A DNA stretch of 64,000 bases, from contig NZ_RKHK01000001.1 in the NCBI RefSeq assembly GCF_003752405.1, forward strand, positions 806,001 to 870,000. The letters are read 5' to 3'. Numbering within the stretch: the first letter of the stretch is position 1; the number at the start of each line of letters is the position of its first letter. The position numbers and the translations under genes were made by a program. Source of the DNA: Bogoriella caseilytica. Its GTDB lineage: Bacteria; Actinomycetota; Actinomycetes; Actinomycetales; Actinomycetaceae. This document shows, in pieces, positions 63,167 to 64,000 of the stretch. The notes under the pieces were generated by a model, which saw only the letters and a list, made by a program, of their open reading frames with translations, did no database searches and was not told the origin of the DNA.

Positions 63167-64000
63167 CTACTTGTTATGCCACTGTGTCTCCAGCACCTCG
63201 AAGAGGCCGAGGGGCGGGGTCTGGATCTCCAGCACGCCGTCCTGCCAGGACCAGGCCAGCTCGGCGTCGCTCACGCGAGCCCGGACGGAGGCAGGCTCCT
63301 GCTCCGCCGGGATCCGCACCCGGCCCGCCGCGAGGGGCACCGGGCGGAGGAAACGCTGCGGTGCATCCCCGGAGCGGTTCAGCAGGTGCAGCACGTCCGC
63401 GTGCGGGGTGCGGCCCAGCACGAACTGCACCTGCTCGGGCAGGTCGGTCTCGACCTGCAGCGGCACCCGCGCCAGGCCGAGGATCTTGTCCACCCAGGCG
63501 TCGCGCACCCGCGACAAGCCCAGCTCGCGGTAGACGAGGCCGGGCCGCCACGGGAGCACGGCGAGTTGCCCGGGCCCGACGTCGCGACTGATCCACCCCG
63601 GGTGGCTGGTGGCCTCGTGCCCATGGCACTTCTCCGGCGGGCCGTAGAGCGCGCGACCGAGCACGTGCCAATCCGTCTCGACGCCCTCAGCAGGCTCGAG
63701 CACCTCGAAGCCACCGACCACGGGGGTGAAGTCACCCTCCGGCTCACCGACGGCCAGGTGCAGCGAGCGCACGGCTTCCTCGGTGCGGTAGGTGGCCCGG
63801 TGTTCGGCCAGAGCCGTGCCCCCCCCGAGCTGGAGGACGCCGTCCTGCCAGGCGGAATCCCCGGAGGCCACCACGGCACCCCCCGCGGCCAGCACGCGCT
63901 CCAGGGCCGCCACCTCCTCTGCCGCCAGTGCGCCCAGGTCGGGCAGGATCACTAAGGCGTAGCGATCGGCCTCGAGGGAGCCGAGCTGGTCCTGACGCAG
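63167..64000 (-). CDS. C-terminal part of a large protein, probable glycoside hydrolase, cut by window edge
   Basis: About 277 residues are visible; the frame is open to the window end, so the start and catalytic part are missing. The visible part begins with an amidotransferase-like Rossmann segment (LVILPDLGALAAEEVAALER, then GGAVVASGDSAW), followed by beta-rich sequence (ELGLSRVRDAWVDKILG, DVLHLLNRSGDAPQRFLRPV) and ending LFEVLETQWHNK. This layout is usual for the C-terminal half of GH42-like and related hydrolases with a trimerisation domain. It lies upstream of, and in the same direction as, the sugar importer, which fits a hydrolase role (inference). Confidence 0.7.
   Translation of the reverse strand: MRQDQLGSLEADRYALVILPDLGALAAEEVAALERVLAAGGAVVASGDSAWQDGVLQLGGGTALAEHRATYRTEEAVRSLHLAVGEPEGDFTPVVGGFEVLEPAEGVETDWHVLGRALYGPPEKCHGHEATSHPGWISRDVGPGQLAVLPWRPGLVYRELGLSRVRDAWVDKILGLARVPLQVETDLPEQVQFVLGRTPHADVLHLLNRSGDAPQRFLRPVPLAAGRVRIPAEQEPASVRARVSDAELAWSWQDGVLEIQTPPLGLFEVLETQWHNK

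Overview
The window is high-GC DNA from an actinobacterium, most likely a Micrococcales-type soil or plant-associated species. The evidence is strong G/C bias at third codon positions, many GTG starts, many TANNNT-N6-start arrangements typical of leaderless actinobacterial genes, an actinobacterial short ArgA-type acetyltransferase, and DUF6361, DUF6308 and DUF6338 proteins. The species cannot be named from the sequence alone.

Layout. (1) 1-10520 is an accessory, defence-type island: a truncated two-HKD phospholipase D-like protein and a DUF6361 protein (overlapping genes), a DUF6308 protein, a 1037-aa PLD/SF2-helicase/DUF3427 protein, a DUF6338 membrane protein with a small overlapping partner, then a tightly overlapping TIR-like, HIT and membrane-protein operon. 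It ends in a decayed, internally deleted remnant of a second PLD-helicase. (2) 10611-18705 is a xylose locus: xylB, xylA, a divergent ROK regulator, and a ChvE/MmsAB-type sugar ABC importer. (3) 19029-23115 is mixed housekeeping: radA, an APH-type kinase, a zinc alcohol dehydrogenase and a membrane-anchored protein. (4) 23195-38139 is a glycan-use region: GH78 rhamnosidase, an ABC importer under repeated TGAYACGTNTCA palindromes, an aldo/keto reductase, a GH2 beta-galactosidase, a racemase-like protein, a SorC regulator, an SMP-30 lactonase, an SDR and a LacI regulator. (5) 38316-51299 joins GH127, a RuBisCO-like protein, a DUF1537 kinase, a GH140 apiosidase-like enzyme, a D-apionate oxidoisomerase-like enzyme, a TIM-barrel protein, a GntR regulator, GH42 and GH95. 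(6) 51470-53493 holds mutY, a membrane protein and argA. (7) 53537-58821 is the glycerol locus (SorC regulator, glpD, glpF, glpK). (8) 58937-64000 is another sugar ABC importer with a 2-hydroxyacid dehydrogenase and the end of a probable glycoside-hydrolase gene.

How the genes work together. Regions 4 and 5 look like an intracellular system that takes up plant-derived oligosaccharides (rhamnose, arabinofuranose, galactose, fucose or L-galactose, and apiose are the sugars suggested by the enzyme families). It then oxidises the branched sugar apiose through apionate and a RuBisCO-like enzyme. The set GH2, GH78, GH95, GH127 and GH140 overlaps the known Bacteroides rhamnogalacturonan-II toolbox, but none of the hydrolases here shows a signal peptide. 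Pentose entry (xylAB and its importer) and glycerol entry (glpDFK) flank this system.

The two most interesting systems are the TIR-like/HIT/membrane-protein operon (8793-10185), a candidate Thoeris-like nucleotide-signalling defence module without a recognisable ThsA, and the apiose/RuBisCO-like-protein locus (38316-45986) with its own GntR and LacI operators.
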